Assembly (NCBI GenBank): GCA_965240325.2
Contig: OZ251241.1
Span: forward strand, 310,001 to 374,000
Direction of reading: 5' to 3'
Length of the DNA: 64,000 bases
From: Rebecca billardiae RCC1528
Lineage: Eukaryota > Haptophyta
The notes below the pieces were generated by a model. That model had not been told where the DNA came from. It saw only the letters and a list, made by a program, of their open reading frames with translations, and did not search any database. Each line of letters starts with the position of its first letter. Positions within the stretch are counted from its first letter, which is position 1. Below, piece after piece: positions 48,912-58,831 of the stretch. The position numbers and the translations under genes are program-made.

Positions 48912-50276
48912 ATGAGTACCAGGAAACGGCCGCATTCCGCCCACTGTGGGCGCCGCGGCGGCGTTGTAACGTCATCATTCGGAATGGGCGCGCGCGATGG
49001 CGGGACCCTCCGGGCACTGGGGACGGTGCTTCTGGCGACCGTGGCAAACGAAATGGCGCGCGGCGAGCCACGCGATCCGCACGCCGAGCATCTAACGCGC
49101 GCAGCGGTCGCCGCCTCCACGGGCGCCCCCGCCCTGTTGTATGAACGCGACGACCACGCGTGGCTGGCGACCGCGCGTGGCGACTACCTCGCGCTGGCCG
49201 CTGAGTTCAACAGGCACAGCCTGAACGCGCGCGGCGCGGCGCACAGCGAGTACACGCCGGCCGTCGCAGACGGCCCTGCCGCGCGCATGCACTACCTCAG
49301 CGGCCGGCTCGCGTGCTACTTTGGTCACGCCGCGAACGCGACACGCTCGCTGCGCCACTCGCTCAGCCTCGAGCCAGCGCAGTTCAGCGTGCACGTCACG
49401 CTGGCGAAGATCGCGCTGGGTCAGGGAAAATGGGAGGAGGCGCAGGAGGCACTCGCTGGCGCGATGGCTCTCGAGCCGCGCCACTGGCAGCCGCAGTTGC
49501 TCTGGGCATACGCGCGCCGCCGCGCTCGCGCGCATCGGGATGCGCGCGATGAGGCGGCGGAGCGCGCAGCGTGTGCGCACCTCGACGCGGCTGCGAAGCA
49601 CGGCATAAAGGGGCCGGCGCGTGGGCTCGCGCGCGTGTGCACGGAGCGCGGCGCGCTGCCGCCCGCCGACGATCCGGAGCTCGGCCCTGCAGCGGACGCG
49701 GACGCCGCGCACGCAGCGTTTGCGCAGCACAAGTATGCGCTTGTGCGCGCACTGCTGCCGTCCAGGCTGGCACGCACCGTGCGCGCGTGGCTCGCGCACC
49801 TGCTCAGGAAGGAGCGGCGCGAGCCGGGCTCGGCCGCGAGCTTCCAGCCAAAGTCTGGCCGGTGGGAGCTGCACCCCGAGCCGCTGAGCACGCTCCTGAA
49901 CTGCCTGCTTGCCGAGTGGGCCTCGGCTGCCACGGGCGAGGACCTCGTACCCACGTACCCGTTCCCGATTGCTTACGAGCGCGGCGGCTCCATACACCCG
50001 CACCTGGACGTGGAGGACAACAACATCTCGCTCACGTACCAGGTGGCGATTCGGCCGGCAGGCGCGGTGTGGCCACTCTACTTCCTCGACCCACGCGGTG
50101 CAGACCTGACCGCGCTCGACGCTTCCGATGCGCACGCTCTTGCGCTTGCAGACAACGATGGCGTGCTGTACCGCGGGCCGCAGCTGGTGCACTGGCGTGA
50201 GCCAAGGCAGCTCAACCTCACGCAGGTCGTCTTTGGCTTTCGGCGCGTCGACGAGAACTCGTGCAACAACCAGTAG
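48912..50276 (+). CDS. TPR-containing Fe(II)/2-oxoglutarate oxygenase-like protein
   Basis: 454 residues from ATG 48912; an internal ATG at 48984 would place a short hydrophobic segment (LRALGTVLLATVA) near the N-terminus as a signal peptide and may be the true start. Residues ~120-200 form TPR-like helix pairs (LSGRLACYFGHAANATRSLR, LAKIALGQGKWEEAQEALAG, ALEPRHWQPQLLWAY). Residues ~330-445 form a 2OG-oxygenase beta-helix: IAYERGGSIHPHLDVEDNNI carries the HxD metal pair H364/D366, QVAIRPAGAVWPLYFLD follows, and LYRGPQLVHWREP holds the distal H427. Members hydroxylate proteins or small molecules; TPR plus prolyl-hydroxylase-like architecture occurs in collagen-type prolyl hydroxylases, but the substrate here is unknown. 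Confidence 0.75.
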   Translation: MSTRKRPHSAHCGRRGGVVTSSFGMGARDGGTLRALGTVLLATVANEMARGEPRDPHAEHLTRAAVAASTGAPALLYERDDHAWLATARGDYLALAAEFNRHSLNARGAAHSEYTPAVADGPAARMHYLSGRLACYFGHAANATRSLRHSLSLEPAQFSVHVTLAKIALGQGKWEEAQEALAGAMALEPRHWQPQLLWAYARRRARAHRDARDEAAERAACAHLDAAAKHGIKGPARGLARVCTERGALPPADDPELGPAADADAAHAAFAQHKYALVRALLPSRLARTVRAWLAHLLRKERREPGSAASFQPKSGRWELHPEPLSTLLNCLLAEWASAATGEDLVPTYPFPIAYERGGSIHPHLDVEDNNISLTYQVAIRPAGAVWPLYFLDPRGADLTALDASDAHALALADNDGVLYRGPQLVHWREPRQLNLTQVVFGFRRVDENSCNNQ

Positions 50277-50742
50277 TATGCGCGTACTCGTGGCAAGCAG
50301 CCACCCGTCGCATCATCGCTCTGCGGCACCCAGACGATGGATGACGACAACGCGACGCGCGCCGCCGTCATATTTCGTCACGCAGCGTCGCGTCGGCGGC
50401 TCCGGCATGACCGGATGGCAATGGCGCGACGCGCGCGGCCATCATGATCATATCAGCAGCAGTCTGCGACTGTCAAAATGATGCGTAGCGACGATGTAAC
50501 TACGACTACAGTAGTTACTGCTGATGATGTGTCTCACGCTGAGTGAACCGTGAGTGACGAGCGGCCCCGGACTGGAGCAGCCTGCGGCGGTCGAGTGTCG
50601 ATCTTGGCCGGTATGTGCCGCCCGATCACGCTGCTGATCCCGCGCGGTCGCGGAGCCCGTAGTGCACTAGAATCACTAGATGCTGAGCTGATCGTACCGA
50701 TGCCGCCCCGGGGCCGGGCCTGCTGCTCATCAGCTTCAGAGA
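50277..50742. other. Convergent intergenic stretch, no gene recognised
   Basis: Separates the 3' ends of the TPR-oxygenase and HEAT genes. Nothing supported. Confidence 0.45.
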
Positions 50743-53700
50743 TCATGCTGCTTGCTGCTGCTGCTTGACGAGGACGCTGATGACCGCCGCTTGCTGCTCG
50801 AAAGCGCGGAGTGCCGCGGCCGAGACGACACCAGCGACCGCGCAGCCGCGCCCGTCTTCGACGGCGTCAGCGGGCTCGGAGGCACTCGCGCCGGCCGCCG
50901 CCTCAGGCAGCGCCCGCGTGCTCGGAGCCGGATCAGAGTCGTCCGCGCCACCGCGGTCGTCTTCCTCCGCGCCAGGCGCGAGCTGCGCGACCAGAGCGGC
51001 AGCCTCGGCCGCGAGCGTGCTGGCTGGACGGCGCCGCGCGGCCGCGCCAAGCGCGCTGCGCTCGAGGTGCTCGACGAGGTGCGCGCACAGCGCTGGCGAC
51101 GCTCGCGTGCGAGCGCGCACGCACGCGAGCTTGGCGCTCAGCGTGCGGACGGTGCGCGCACTCGCCGGCAGCGCGGCGAGCAGCGCGCCGAGGCGCGCGC
51201 TGACGAGCGCGTCTGGCGCCGGCTGTGCGACCAGGGCCTTGGCGGCGTCCGCAGCGAGGGCGGCGACGTGTACGCCGTCGCTCGCCGACTCGAGCGTGGG
51301 CAGCGCGCGCTCGAGCACGCCGGCGAGGTGGTTGCCCACGCTCGAGCTCGGCTCGAGGCACGCGGCGAGCAGCGCGCGGCACAGCGCGCGGCCCACGCCA
51401 TCGTGTGCGCTGATCGTCTCGAGCACGCGCGTGCCCCGCTCGACCACGCTGGGCTCGGGGTCTGCCAGGGCGGGCAGCAGCAGCGACACGACCGGCCGAC
51501 AGCGGCGCACGCTGAAGAGCGCCTCGAGCAGCTCGAGCGCGCGCACGCGGCACGCGCCGCCCACGTCCGGCCCGGCCGGCAGCAGCGCTCGGTACAGCAG
51601 CCGCTCAGACTCGGCGTGGCCGAGCGCGCCCAGCTCGGCGCCGACGTCGAGGAGGCCGTGCACCGCCTCGATGGCGGCGAAGCGAACGCAGGCGTGCTCG
51701 GACGGGCGCTGCAGCACCGCTGCCAGGGCGCGCTCCGCCGTCGGATCGTAGTAGCGGTCCTCGGGCGCCGCCTCGGCCCAGCTCTGCAGCAGCGCGCCGA
51801 GCGCGCGCGTCGCGGCGACGCGGCAGCGCGGGTGCGAGCGCTCGTCTTCGAGTGACGAGGCGAGCAGCCGCGAGGCGGGCGCGCACGCGCGCTCGAGGTG
51901 CGCGCGCAGGGTCTCGCGCGCGCCCTTCTCGCGCTCGAGCCGCGCGATCTCCTCGCTCATGTAGTCCTCGTCCTCCAGCCCGCCGCCCACGTCGGCAGCG
52001 TCAGCGGCGCATGCGCCCACGCCTTGCGCATGCGCGCGCGCGCCGGTGCCGGCTGCCGCGTCGGCACCCGCCTCCATCGCGCCATCGACGGCGCTCGGCG
52101 CGCTCGAGATGAGCGCGAGCGCGGCGCACACGCTCGCGGACACCTGGCCGACCGCGGTCAGCAGGTTCGCGTGGCAGCGGCTCGCGGCGCGGCCGTCACC
52201 GTCTGCCAGCGCCTTGGCGGACGTCGCCTGCCTCCCGATGAAGCCCGCCAGCTGGTGCGCGACGCACACGGCCGCCTCCATCGCGAACGTGGCCTCGGGC
52301 GCGTTCGTCGCGGCGGGGATGGCGTCGAGCGGCGCGGGCACCGAGCAGCGCATGCACGCCCACGCCAGCGCCTCCGCCGTGTGCTGCGTCTCCCACGCGT
52401 CCATGCGCAGCAGGAAGCGCGCGGACGCGTGCAGGTGCAGCTCCCGCGCGATGGCGGCCGCGCTGCCTCGCTCGTGACACGACGCGGCCACGTGCCGCGC
52501 GAGCGCGAGGCCGAGCCTGCGCGCCTCGGCGTCCGGTGAGGCGCACGCGCCGAGCGCGAGCTGGCCCGCGCGCGAGAGCGTGGGCGGCGCGACGTCCGCC
52601 GCCTCGCAGCGCACGAGCAGCTCGAGCTCCGCCAGCCCAGCCGCCAGCGCGGCCGCGCTCCGGGGCTCGGCCGGCTGCGGCTGCTCGGGCGCGCTGCAGA
52701 GGCTCTCCCGCTCGAGCTGGTGCACGAGCTGCTCGACGCGGTGCTGCAGCAGCGCGGAAGGGCACTCGCGCAGCACGACCCCGGCGCCGTGCGTCACCGA
52801 GCGCGAGCGACTCGCGCGCACCGCGCCGGCCAGCGCGCTGACTCGCCGCGTGCGATCGACATGCGCCACGAGCGCGCGCCTGCAGTCCCGGCTCGTCACC
52901 GCGCCGCCCAGCAGCTGCGCGACGGCGTGGGAATGGAGGTTGGCGCGGCCGAGCACGCCGACGACCCGCCCGCGCGTCTCCTCGTCGGTCACCGCCGACG
53001 GCGCGGGCAGCAGCATCTGGATCAGCGCGCCGCTCATCTGCTCCGGCAGCGAGCGCTGCTGCGGCTCCAGCCGAGGCAGCGCGGCGCTCAGCGCGTCCAG
53101 GCACGCGACGCGCACGGTCTTGCTGGCCGAGTGCAGCGAGGATGCCTCGCGCGAGAGCTCGGTGAGGAGGAGCGACAGCGTCTCGTCGTCCCCGACGGCC
53201 GCGGCGATCGTGCCGAGCGAGGCGACGTACGGCGCACGCACCGTGCTGTCGACGCTCGCGCTCAGCGCGCAGTGCAGCGTGACGAGCGCGCGCGCATGCG
53301 CGGCGCCGTCCGCGCAGCTGCGGGCGGCGAGTGCGGCGGACGCGTCGATGAGCTTGCGCTTCGCACCGCCCTTCTTCGGCAGGCTGCCGAGCACGTCGCA
53401 CACGTGGCAGATCACCGGCGTGAGCGCGAGCGTGTCGATCTTGGTCGCGAGCTGCACGAAGAGCGCGCCGAGCAAAGTGCCCTGCTCGGCGCTACCCGCG
53501 ACGATCTCGCGCAGCACGGCGTCGAGCAGGACGTACACGCCGGCCAGAGTCTGCGCCGACACGTCGGCGGCGAGCGCGACAGCCGCCTCGACGACGCACT
53601 CACTGAGCGCGTTGGCCTTGGCACGCGAGAGCGCATGCACGACGCGACACACGTCGTCATCGCCCGCGGGGCGGCGCAGGAGCGCCGTGATCTCGCGCGT

Positions 53701-53781
53701 CGCCGCGTCGCGCTGCGCCTTGCTCAGCCGTCCGCCGTCATGCGCAAGCGCCGCCTCGACGGCCGTCGTCGCCGTCGCCAT
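50743..53781 (-). CDS. HEAT/ARM-repeat scaffold protein
   Basis: 1,012 residues from ATG 53781. Nearly the whole length is alpha-helical HEAT-like repeats: ALFVQLATKIDTLALTPVIC, RAPYVASLGTIAAAVGD, VRVACLDALSAALPRLEPQQ, CRVAATRALGALLQSWAEAA, CVRFAAIEAVHGLLDVGAEL, CRVRALELLEALFSVRRCRP and PSVVERGTRVLETISAHDGV. A charged helical insert (YMSEEIARLEREKGARETLR) lies near residue ~610. The C-terminus is acidic and low-complexity, ending VISVLVKQQQQAA. Large HEAT proteins serve as condensin/cohesin, importin or kinase-complex scaffolds. I cannot assign one; a TELO2-TTI or condensin-type role is only a guess. Element B is inserted 79 bp upstream of its ATG. Confidence 0.7.
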   Translation of the reverse strand: MATATTAVEAALAHDGGRLSKAQRDAATREITALLRRPAGDDDVCRVVHALSRAKANALSECVVEAAVALAADVSAQTLAGVYVLLDAVLREIVAGSAEQGTLLGALFVQLATKIDTLALTPVICHVCDVLGSLPKKGGAKRKLIDASAALAARSCADGAAHARALVTLHCALSASVDSTVRAPYVASLGTIAAAVGDDETLSLLLTELSREASSLHSASKTVRVACLDALSAALPRLEPQQRSLPEQMSGALIQMLLPAPSAVTDEETRGRVVGVLGRANLHSHAVAQLLGGAVTSRDCRRALVAHVDRTRRVSALAGAVRASRSRSVTHGAGVVLRECPSALLQHRVEQLVHQLERESLCSAPEQPQPAEPRSAAALAAGLAELELLVRCEAADVAPPTLSRAGQLALGACASPDAEARRLGLALARHVAASCHERGSAAAIARELHLHASARFLLRMDAWETQHTAEALAWACMRCSVPAPLDAIPAATNAPEATFAMEAAVCVAHQLAGFIGRQATSAKALADGDGRAASRCHANLLTAVGQVSASVCAALALISSAPSAVDGAMEAGADAAAGTGARAHAQGVGACAADAADVGGGLEDEDYMSEEIARLEREKGARETLRAHLERACAPASRLLASSLEDERSHPRCRVAATRALGALLQSWAEAAPEDRYYDPTAERALAAVLQRPSEHACVRFAAIEAVHGLLDVGAELGALGHAESERLLYRALLPAGPDVGGACRVRALELLEALFSVRRCRPVVSLLLPALADPEPSVVERGTRVLETISAHDGVGRALCRALLAACLEPSSSVGNHLAGVLERALPTLESASDGVHVAALAADAAKALVAQPAPDALVSARLGALLAALPASARTVRTLSAKLACVRARTRASPALCAHLVEHLERSALGAAARRRPASTLAAEAAALVAQLAPGAEEDDRGGADDSDPAPSTRALPEAAAGASASEPADAVEDGRGCAVAGVVSAAALRAFEQQAAVISVLVKQQQQAA

Positions 53782-53860
53782 CCGAGCAAGAAGGGCGTGG
53801 GGCAGCCGAACGCGTTCGTCCTCGAGCGCGCCCAGGCTTTGGTGCTCGCTTTGACTTGAC

Positions 53861-54969
53861 CAAGGGAGTCAAGGGTGCCCGCGCCCCAGTGGCGCGCTCG
53901 GCGGATGTTGGGATACACCTTTTTGCCCGCGGCCTGCGGCGGGCGGCGGCGAGGGCGTGCTCCGCTGGCGGGGCGAGCGCACGGGGCACGGCGCTGCGGG
54001 CGCGGATGTGCCCGCGAAGCCGGCGCGTGCAGACGGGCTGTTGCGGGAGAGTATTCGGCGCCCTCCTGCGCCGCGCGACTTGCGCCACGCCTCTTTCGCC
54101 TCGGCTCAGAGCAGCGCGCACGCTCGCGCCGCCTCAAGGCCAGCCTTGCCGCGCCGCAGCCGGCCGGCCGCGCGCCGTGCGCGGCGCGGTCGGGAAGGAA
54201 CGGGCGCTGCTGCCGGGCGAGATGGCAAACGCATGTGCGCACGCCATGCCGCCCCGCGGCGCCGCGAAAGAGCACGAGAACGGATCCGCACAGCTGTTGA
54301 CGAGTGCTGATCACTTGTCGTGCACGAAGCCAGACCTGAGCTCGCAGAAGATGATGAAAGAGCATCAGCGCGAGGAAAGCGTCGCACCCAGCACTTCTAC
54401 ATGAACACGCGGTGATGAACATGCATGTAAGAGTAGCCCGCGTGCCCGTCTGGCACTATTCTGTGTCTCAATGATCGTCCCAACAAGGGTCACGACCGCG
54501 CAGCCGTGCACACCATTTGTGACAAGTCGAAGAGGCATGCAAACAGACCGACGACACGCTCATCAAGGCGCCGCGGGGCGGCATGGCGTGCGCATATGCC
54601 TTTGCCATCTCGCCCGGCAGCAGCGCCCGTTCCTTCCCGACCGCGCCGCGCACGGCGCGCGCGCGGCCGGCTGCGGCGCGGCAAGGCTGGCCTTGAGGCG
54701 GCGCGTGCGTGCGCGCTGCTCTGAGCCGAGGCGAAAGAGGCGTGGCGCAAGTCGCGCGGCGCAGGAGGGCGCCGAATACTCTCCCGCAACAGCCCGTCTG
54801 CACGCGCCGGCTTCGCGGGCACATCCGCGCCCGCAGCGCCGTGCCCCGTGCGCTCGCCCCGCCAGCGGAGCACGCCCTCGCCGCCGCCCGCCGCAGGCCG
54901 CGGGCAAAAAGGTGTATCCTCACATCCGGCGAGCGCGCCACTGGGGCGCGGGCACCCTTGACTCCCTTC
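53861..54969. mobile_element. Long-terminal-inverted-repeat element B (1,109 bp), non-autonomous
   Basis: Left arm 53861-54263 and right arm 54568-54969 are inverted copies of ~402 bp differing at about a dozen positions, around a 304-bp spacer. The ends read (C)CAAGGGAGTCAAGGGTG, similar to element A's CCAAGGGTAGTAAGGGTG, but the arms themselves are unrelated to A. A flanking direct repeat TTGAC (53856-53860 and 54970-54974; CTTGAC if the ambiguous base is counted) fits a 5-bp target duplication. Total length equals that of element A. No coding capacity recognised. It lies between the HEAT and DIS3 start codons. Confidence 0.85.
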
Positions 54970-55347
54970 TTGACACCGGGCGCGCTGTCGATCGTGCGAG
55001 CGCTGCCGCAAAACGCGCTGTCGACCGAATATCCGCAAACTCACATTCATTGACGAACTTCAAATCGCGAGCCTGATTTTATCAGGCTCGCCTTTTCATG
55101 GTGGGAATTGGAAACTGCTGATGAGCGCAGATTTGGCCTTTTCCGCTTTTTGAGCCTTTTTCCCATCAGGCGCCATCGTGGCGACATTGCCACCGTGCCA
55201 CGGGATCACGGCCGAGCGACCGAACAGGCACGTGCTCGGCGCGCGCCGCATCCCGCGGGCGGTCTCGGCCTTCGGTGGGCTCCGGGTCGGCGCCGCGCTG
55301 GTCCCTCGAGCGCTCCGAGCGGGGTAAATACACCCCTCCCCGGCGCC

Positions 55348-58300
55348 ATGGCCGACGAGGTCGCGCAGCACGTCTTTGTGAAGCGCACGCGCCGCGGTAA
55401 GATCCGTCGCGTCGTGCGCGAGCACTACCTGCGCGACGACCTGCTCAGCGGCTCGCCGCACATCGACCCGTCGCACACGGACCCGCGCCTCTCGGCGGAC
55501 GCGCCGCGCTACATCGTGCCCGACGCCAACGTCGTGCTGCACCAGCTCGACGTGCTCGAGCACGCGGCGATGCAGGACGTGGTGCTGCTGCAGACGGTGC
55601 TCGCCGAGGTGCGCCACCGGCGCGTCGCGCTGTACAACCGCGCGCGCGCGCTCGCGGCGGACTCGAACCGGCGGGTGGTGGTGTTCTGCAACGAGCACCA
55701 CCGCGAGACGTACGTGTCGCGCGCGCTCGGCGAGTCGCCCAACGACCACAACGACCGCGCGATCCGCACGGCGGTCGAGTGGTACGCGCGGCAGCTGCGC
55801 GGCGTGTGCGAGGTGCTGCTGCTGACCAACGACGTGGACAACCTGCGCAAGGCGCGCGCCGCCGGGCTGGCGGCGCAGACCGTGCACGAGTACGTCCACG
55901 GCACGCTGGGCGCGAGCCACCCGGAGCTCGCCGACCGGCTCGCGGCGGCGGACGTGCATGCCGACGGCGGCGGCGGCGGCGGCGGCGGTGCGTCCGACGA
56001 GCCGCGCAGCAAGCGCGCGCGCGCCGGCGGCGCGGGCGGCGGCGGCGCGGGCGGCGCGCTGTTCGAGGAGCACCTCCCCATGCCCGAGCTCCGCCGCGGG
56101 CTCGCGGCCAAGCGGCTGCACCAGGGCCGGCTGCGCGTCAACCGGCACAACCCGCGCGAGGGCTACGTGGCGATCGGCGGCGAGCGCGGCGCGGAGGGCT
56201 CCGACGTGCTCATCAGCGGACGCGAGCTCCTCAACCGCGCGGTGAACGGCGACACGGTGGTGGTCGAGGTGCTGCCGCGCGAGCAGTGGACCTCCTCGCG
56301 CGCGCTCGCCGTGCGCGCCGACGCCGACGCCGCGGGCGCGGACGACGACGCCGCGCAGGTCGCGGAGGGCGGCGCGAACGCGCGCGTGTTTGCGTCGGAG
56401 GCGGGCGCGCCTTGGGATGAGGAGGAGGAGGGCGGCGCCGCGCACGGCGGCGGCGCGGCGGGCGGCGCGGTGCCCGCGGCGGCGGGCGCGCGGCCGTGCG
56501 CCCGCGTCGTCGGCATCGTCAAGCGCGCGTGGCGCGCGTGCGTCGGCGTGCTCGACTTCTCCACGCAGCGCGGCTCCAACTTTCTGTTCGAGCCGGTCGA
56601 CGTGGTGCTGCCGCGCGCGTCGCTCTCGACGCGCCAGCCGGACGTGCTGCAGAACATGCTGATCGTCGCGGTGTACGACGGGTGGGAGCGGCACCAGCGG
56701 TACCCCACCGCGCACTACGTGCGCACGATCGGCCCGGTGGGCACCAAGCAGGCCGAGTCCGCCGCCATCCTCTTCGAGCACGACGTGCCCGTGCGCCCCT
56801 TCTCTGCGCAGGTGCAGGCGTGCCTCCCGCGCAAGGGGTGGCGGATTCCGGAGGACGAGGTGGCGCGGAGGCTCGACCTGCGCGAGTCGTGCGCCGTGTG
56901 CTCGGTCGACCCGCCGGGCTGCGTCGACATCGACGACGCGCTGCACGTGCGCCCGCTGCCCAACGGCCGCGTCGAGGTCGGCGTGCACATCGCCGACGTC
57001 GGCCACTTCATCAAGGCGAACACGCCGATCGACGAGGAGGCGGCCGCGCGCGCGACGACCGTGTACCTGGTCGAGCAGCGCATCGACATGGTGCCCAAGC
57101 GGCTCGGCGAGGACCTGTGCTCGCTGCACGCGGGCGTCGACCGGCTCGCGTTCTCAGTGCTCTGGGAGATGGACCCGAGCACCGCCGAGGTGCTCTCCAC
57201 CCGCTTCGCCAAGTGCGTCATCCGCTCGCGCGCGGCGTTCTCGTACGCGGACGCGCAGGCGCTGATCGACGACGGCTCCAAGCAGGACGCGCTCGCCACC
57301 GGCCTGCGCACGCTCAACGGGCTGGCGAAGCTGCTCACGAAGCGGCGGCGCGAGCGCGGCGCGCTCGTGCTCGCCTCGCCCGAGGTGCGCTTCAAGCTCG
57401 ACTCCGAGTCCTCCGACCCCTCCGACGTCGGCGTGTACGAGCACAAGGAGACGAACGCGATGGTGGAGGAGTTCATGCTGCTCGCCAACACGAGCGTCGC
57501 GCGCCAGATCACCGACCATTACCCGCAGTTTGCCGTGCTGCGCCGGCACCCGCCGCCGCGGCCGGGCGCGTTCGACCCGATCCAGCGCGCGCTGCACACG
57601 CGCGGCCTCGCGCTGCGCGTCAGCACCTCGCGCGAGCTCGCCGCCTCCCTCGACGAGGCCCTCGACCCGGCGGACCCGTACTTCAACAAGCTCGTGCGCA
57701 TCCTCGCGACGCGCTCGATGCAGCAGGCGGAGTACCTGCGCGCGGGCAGCATGCCGCCCACCGAGTACTGGCACTACGGCCTCGCGGCGGAGATCTACAC
57801 GCACTTCACCTCGCCCATCCGCCGGTACGCCGACCAGCTCGTCCACCGCCTCCTCGCCGCCACGCTCGGCCTCGAGACCCTCGACCCCGAGCTGCTGCAG
57901 CCCGAGCGGCTCGAGGCGCTCGTCGAGAACATGAACCGGAGGCACGTGAGCGCGCAGCACGCGGGGCGCGCGTCCGTCGGCGTGCACACGCTCTTCTTCT
58001 TCCGCGAGCGCAGCGTCGTCGAGGCCGGGTACGTGATCAAGGTCCGGCAGAACGGCGTGGTCGTGCTCGTGCCGCGCTACGGGATCGAGGTGCGCGCGCC
58101 GCGCGCGCGCCGCGCGCGCGCTTGCACGCGCGGCGCGCGCCCACCGCGACGCACCCGCTCCCTCGCGCGCCGCGCACACGTGCAGGCCATCGTCCGGCTG
58201 GGCGGCGGCACCACCGCCTCGCAGTACGTCTACTCCGAGGAGGCGTGCACGCTGCGCACGCCGGGCGGCACGCTGCGCGTCTTTCAGAAGGTCGAGGTGA

Positions 58301-58374
58301 GCATCGCGGTCGACATGAGCAAGCCACACCGGCCTAGACTCGCGGTCGCGCTCACCCGCCCCAAGATTGTCTGA
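55348..58374 (+). CDS. DIS3: DIS3/RRP44 exosome ribonuclease, two exons
   Basis: Exon 1 55348-58089 and exon 2 58186-58374; 976 residues. The 96-bp GT-AG intron (GTGCGC...CGTGCAG) is a multiple of three without stops, so an unspliced frame also exists. Splicing restores the S1-domain sequence YGIE/AIVRL in place of an Arg/Ala run. Domains: N-terminal PIN (YIVPDANVVLHQLD with D59, VLAEVRHRR with E87, LLTNDVDNL), two cold-shock domains, the RNB exonuclease (GCVDIDDALHVRPL with D527, D529, D530; then VGVHIADVGHFIKANTPID and MVPKRLGEDLCSLHAGVDRL) and a C-terminal S1 domain. It is the catalytic subunit of the RNA exosome, a 3'-5' exo- and endonuclease in nucleus and cytoplasm. All visible catalytic acids are intact. 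Length matches yeast RRP44 (about 1,000 aa); a Gly-rich insert sits at ~205-235. Confidence 0.95.
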   Translation: MADEVAQHVFVKRTRRGKIRRVVREHYLRDDLLSGSPHIDPSHTDPRLSADAPRYIVPDANVVLHQLDVLEHAAMQDVVLLQTVLAEVRHRRVALYNRARALAADSNRRVVVFCNEHHRETYVSRALGESPNDHNDRAIRTAVEWYARQLRGVCEVLLLTNDVDNLRKARAAGLAAQTVHEYVHGTLGASHPELADRLAAADVHADGGGGGGGGASDEPRSKRARAGGAGGGGAGGALFEEHLPMPELRRGLAAKRLHQGRLRVNRHNPREGYVAIGGERGAEGSDVLISGRELLNRAVNGDTVVVEVLPREQWTSSRALAVRADADAAGADDDAAQVAEGGANARVFASEAGAPWDEEEEGGAAHGGGAAGGAVPAAAGARPCARVVGIVKRAWRACVGVLDFSTQRGSNFLFEPVDVVLPRASLSTRQPDVLQNMLIVAVYDGWERHQRYPTAHYVRTIGPVGTKQAESAAILFEHDVPVRPFSAQVQACLPRKGWRIPEDEVARRLDLRESCAVCSVDPPGCVDIDDALHVRPLPNGRVEVGVHIADVGHFIKANTPIDEEAAARATTVYLVEQRIDMVPKRLGEDLCSLHAGVDRLAFSVLWEMDPSTAEVLSTRFAKCVIRSRAAFSYADAQALIDDGSKQDALATGLRTLNGLAKLLTKRRRERGALVLASPEVRFKLDSESSDPSDVGVYEHKETNAMVEEFMLLANTSVARQITDHYPQFAVLRRHPPPRPGAFDPIQRALHTRGLALRVSTSRELAASLDEALDPADPYFNKLVRILATRSMQQAEYLRAGSMPPTEYWHYGLAAEIYTHFTSPIRRYADQLVHRLLAATLGLETLDPELLQPERLEALVENMNRRHVSAQHAGRASVGVHTLFFFRERSVVEAGYVIKVRQNGVVVLVPRYGIEVRAPRARRARACTRGARPPRRTRSLARRAHVQAIVRLGGGTTASQYVYSEEACTLRTPGGTLRVFQKVEVSIAVDMSKPHRPRLAVALTRPKIV

Positions 58375-58831
58375 CGACTCTGACGCGCGAACGGCCCGAG
58401 AGGGCTCGTCACTCAGGGTCAGGCAGTGAGGCAGGTCGACGGCGACCGACTGCACCTTTGCGACTCGGGTGTGCCAGCAGCAGTGAGATTGACGATATAT
58501 TGGGTGACCGGGCGCCGTTAGTGCCTTCGGATAACGTGCATAGCCATATTCAGATATTGGCCGCGCCGGCGGCGTGACGCGCAGTCACGGACGGGCCTCG
58601 CGGCTCGGACTCGGAGCCTGGCACGCGCAACATACCGCGCCTCAGTCTGTCGTCGTCGCAGCGTCGCTGAACGATTAGGCGACTGTTCTTGTCACAGACA
58701 GCAAGACCAAGTACTCAGTACTGTATGTACAGTGTACACGTAAGCTACTAACCTAAGTCTGAGTACTGTGTGCAGTCGTCGTTTGCGGTTCCGCGAATCC
58801 GCGCCGCGGATTCTTGCGTCGTGTGGCATCC
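58375..58831. other. Intergenic stretch, no gene recognised
   Basis: Between DIS3 and the aldo-keto reductase, same strand; should include the reductase promoter. It contains a short repeated GTACTCAGTACTGTATGTAC-like segment near 58710-58740. Confidence 0.45.

Noticed and set aside
55096-57129. 677-codon antisense frame across DIS3
   Set aside because: Val/Arg/Leu/His-rich shadow of the DIS3 codons; every recognisable motif is on the plus strand.
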